NCBI GenBank assembly: GCA_043787975.1
Contig: JAYVUK010000076.1
Span: 1 to 25,387, forward strand
Direction: 5' to 3'
DNA from: JAPLDA01 sp043787975
GTDB lineage: Bacteria; Bacteroidota; Bacteroidia; AKYH767-A; 2013-40CM-41-45
DNA: 25,387 bases
The notes under the pieces are model-generated. The model made no database searches, was not told where the DNA came from, and worked only from the letters and a program-made list of their open reading frames with translations. A program made the position numbers and the translations under genes. How positions within the stretch are numbered: position 1 is the stretch's first letter; each line of letters begins with the position of its first letter. Positions 23,918 through 25,387 of this stretch are shown here, in pieces.

Positions 23918-23987
23918 CTTTTAAGTTGAACTATTTTTTTAAAGCGAAGTAATGTCCGAAAAAAAAATAAAACAGGTAGAATACGGC

Positions 23988-25387
23988 TTAATGCTGCTTG
24001 AAGAAGAAGTCAATCAAATTGAAAAACTCATCCGTGTTGTACGATGATTTTCCATTCAGGTAATCATCAATGGCTGCACTGACTTCCTGCGGAGTAATTA
24101 CTCCGTTTTTGTCCGTATCAAGTTTGTTGTAGAGTGGTGGGATCTCCATTTTTGGACTTGAATAATTTTGATTGTACTTTCCTTGTATTCTCGATGTATC
24201 ACCGGTGAGGCGGTCAACAGCTTTTAAATATTCGATGATGGCAGGCAAAGCAGCCAATGAATCTTTTCTCAATCGTTCCTGTATCCATTCATCCGTGATC
24301 GTAACACCATTCTCATCCACCAACGCATCTTTTGAAGAGTTTAATTCTTTGTCGCGGTAATCCGGAATTCCGTCACCATCCGTATCCATTGGTTTCCCGT
24401 TGGCATCCACTTTTACATGTTCAGGATTGAGTGCCGCGTCATCCATTACATCAGGTATTCCATCATGATCAGCATCTTCTTTTGCAAGGGCTGCAAAATC
24501 AACATTGGTGACATCAATTTTCGGTTTGCGTTCATGATTTTTTCGCTGCGATCCAGGCGGAGCAGAAAAATCGTATCGGAAAGAAGCTGAAGTGTAAACA
24601 AACTTGTCATTCTTCCTGTTGCCTTGTCGGGAGCCTATACTTTCACTGGAAACAGCATCAATCATATCCGTACTTGTGAAATGACAAACGGAACTGAAAT
24701 CCATGGAGCATCGTCCTGAAATTTGGAAACGAACACCGGCGCCGACAGGGAAACCAAATGCAGACGTTTTAAATTTACCAAACCCGTCAATGTCTGCATC
24801 GCGAAGTTCTGTTTCATACACATAGTCACGATGCACGACCACAGACTGGCTTGCATTTGTATCGCTTTGCTCTGTGCTGCGAATGGAACCGTCCTGCCAA
24901 TAGTGATAATAGTTTCCGTTCGCGTCTTTTAAATCCGCTTTGGGATGAAATACCATGTATTCAACTCCGGCAGAAACAAATGGAATTAATACCTGGTTGG
25001 AATGTTTACGATTGATGAAATCATAACGCAGCCGTATGCCTTCACTTACAATTCCCGATTCAAAGTTCAGGTTGCGTGTCACTGTTTTTTCATTTCCGAA
25101 AACTTTTCCGGAGAGAAGGAAAAGCGAAAACGAGAGACGTGTGTCGCTATGTTTCTGAAGTTCGATCTGGAACCCACCTCTCGAAATGAATGGCTCATTA
25201 AATTTTGCAAAGCCGACATCCCCGATGAAGGACATGATTCCGACACCCACGGAGAGAGATGGCAAATACTTTCTTCCATCAGTAGAGTCGGGTGGAGTGG
25301 AAGCGTGGGTAGGACTAAAAAATAGGGAGAAGATGAAAAGGTGATAAACAGTTTGTAGCCGGCAGTTTGCAATTTGCAGTTTGCAAT
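23988..25387 (-). CDS. Outer-membrane-type protein with calcium-binding repeats and EF-hand, 5' end unresolved
   Basis: The C-terminal 425 residues are clear. A beta-rich, barrel-like part (LSVGVGIMSFIGDVGF, alternating polar/aromatic strands to SFRYDFSAP) is followed by two thrombospondin type 3-like calcium loops (DADHDGIPDVMDD, DTDGDGIPDYRDK) and a C-terminal EF-hand (DTDKNGVITPQEV). Upstream of residue Leu at 25265 the same frame stays open to the window edge and encodes a signal-peptide-like HLFIFSLFFSPTHA near 25345-25304, but no ATG occurs in it. The start is either beyond the window or non-ATG. The protein probably sits in the outer membrane and binds calcium. It may be first in a group with the TMTC-like gene. 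Confidence 0.72.
   Translation of the reverse strand, partial: CKLQIANCRLQTVYHLFIFSLFFSPTHASTPPDSTDGRKYLPSLSVGVGIMSFIGDVGFAKFNEPFISRGGFQIELQKHSDTRLSFSLFLLSGKVFGNEKTVTRNLNFESGIVSEGIRLRYDFINRKHSNQVLIPFVSAGVEYMVFHPKADLKDANGNYYHYWQDGSIRSTEQSDTNASQSVVVHRDYVYETELRDADIDGFGKFKTSAFGFPVGAGVRFQISGRCSMDFSSVCHFTSTDMIDAVSSESIGSRQGNRKNDKFVYTSASFRYDFSAPPGSQRKNHERKPKIDVTNVDFAALAKEDADHDGIPDVMDDAALNPEHVKVDANGKPMDTDGDGIPDYRDKELNSSKDALVDENGVTITDEWIQERLRKDSLAALPAIIEYLKAVDRLTGDTSRIQGKYNQNYSSPKMEIPPLYNKLDTDKNGVITPQEVSAAIDDYLNGKSSYNTDEFFNLIDFFFKQH
25363..25387. repeat. Heptanucleotide repeat at the window edge
   Basis: CAGTTTG, CAATTTG, CAGTTTG, CAAT: three and a half 7-base units that run out of the window. This is the third period-7 array in the window and each has a different unit. 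Confidence 0.65.

Noticed and set aside
25079..25372. 97-residue minus-strand frame at the window edge
   Set aside because: It overlaps the calcium-binding protein in another frame, starts at TTG in a heptanucleotide repeat and has no recognisable domain.

Overview
The window comes from a member of the Bacteroidota, probably an environmental Chitinophagales- or Sphingobacteriales-like lineage. The evidence is two proteins with type IX secretion (T9SS) C-terminal sorting domains, a coaBC-porD pair close to recN (an order I recall as typical of the phylum), several boxes matching the Bacteroidota promoter element TAnnTTTG, and no clear Shine-Dalgarno sequences. The finer placement is inference.

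Left part (1-10.3 kb): a block mostly on the minus strand. It holds a secreted T9SS protein, recN (DNA repair ATPase), a GNAT acetyltransferase, porD (T9SS/gliding accessory), coaBC (coenzyme A synthesis) and a 893-residue secreted repeat/PKD protein with a T9SS tail. A plus-strand MORN/YwqK-like gene sits between porD and the GNAT gene. Two intergenic spots here carry seven-base tandem repeats.

Middle (10.2-17.1 kb): a 659-bp non-coding stretch holds a candidate small RNA, made of three hairpins that all have the hexaloop CCGTAA, and a second long hairpin. Then follow fabI (fatty acid synthesis), a membrane-anchored patatin-like lipase, a POT peptide transporter with a clear terminator, a 24-bp inverted repeat around an 18-bp palindrome, and a saccharopine dehydrogenase family enzyme.

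Accessory part (17.15-21.3 kb): a tandem array of tRNA-Ala-related sequences alternates with short GIY-YIG nuclease genes: degenerate tRNA, decayed nuclease, intact tRNA-Ala(GGC), intact-length nuclease, degenerate tRNA. Beside it lies an AT-rich cassette of a Crp/Fnr regulator, an MBL-fold hydrolase and a SnoaL-like lipoprotein, bounded by inverted sequence blocks. Two back-to-back palindromes between the regulator and the MBL gene are probable operators. A second MORN/YwqK-like gene follows.

Right part (21.4-25.4 kb): a minus-strand group of a calcium-binding outer-membrane-type protein (5' end unresolved at the window edge), a TMTC-like membrane TPR protein and a stand-alone response regulator.

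The features most worth following are the tRNA/GIY-YIG array, the CCGTAA-loop RNA, the inverted-repeat cassette and the recurrent heptanucleotide repeats. All coordinates and repeats were read by eye; no homology search or folding program was run.
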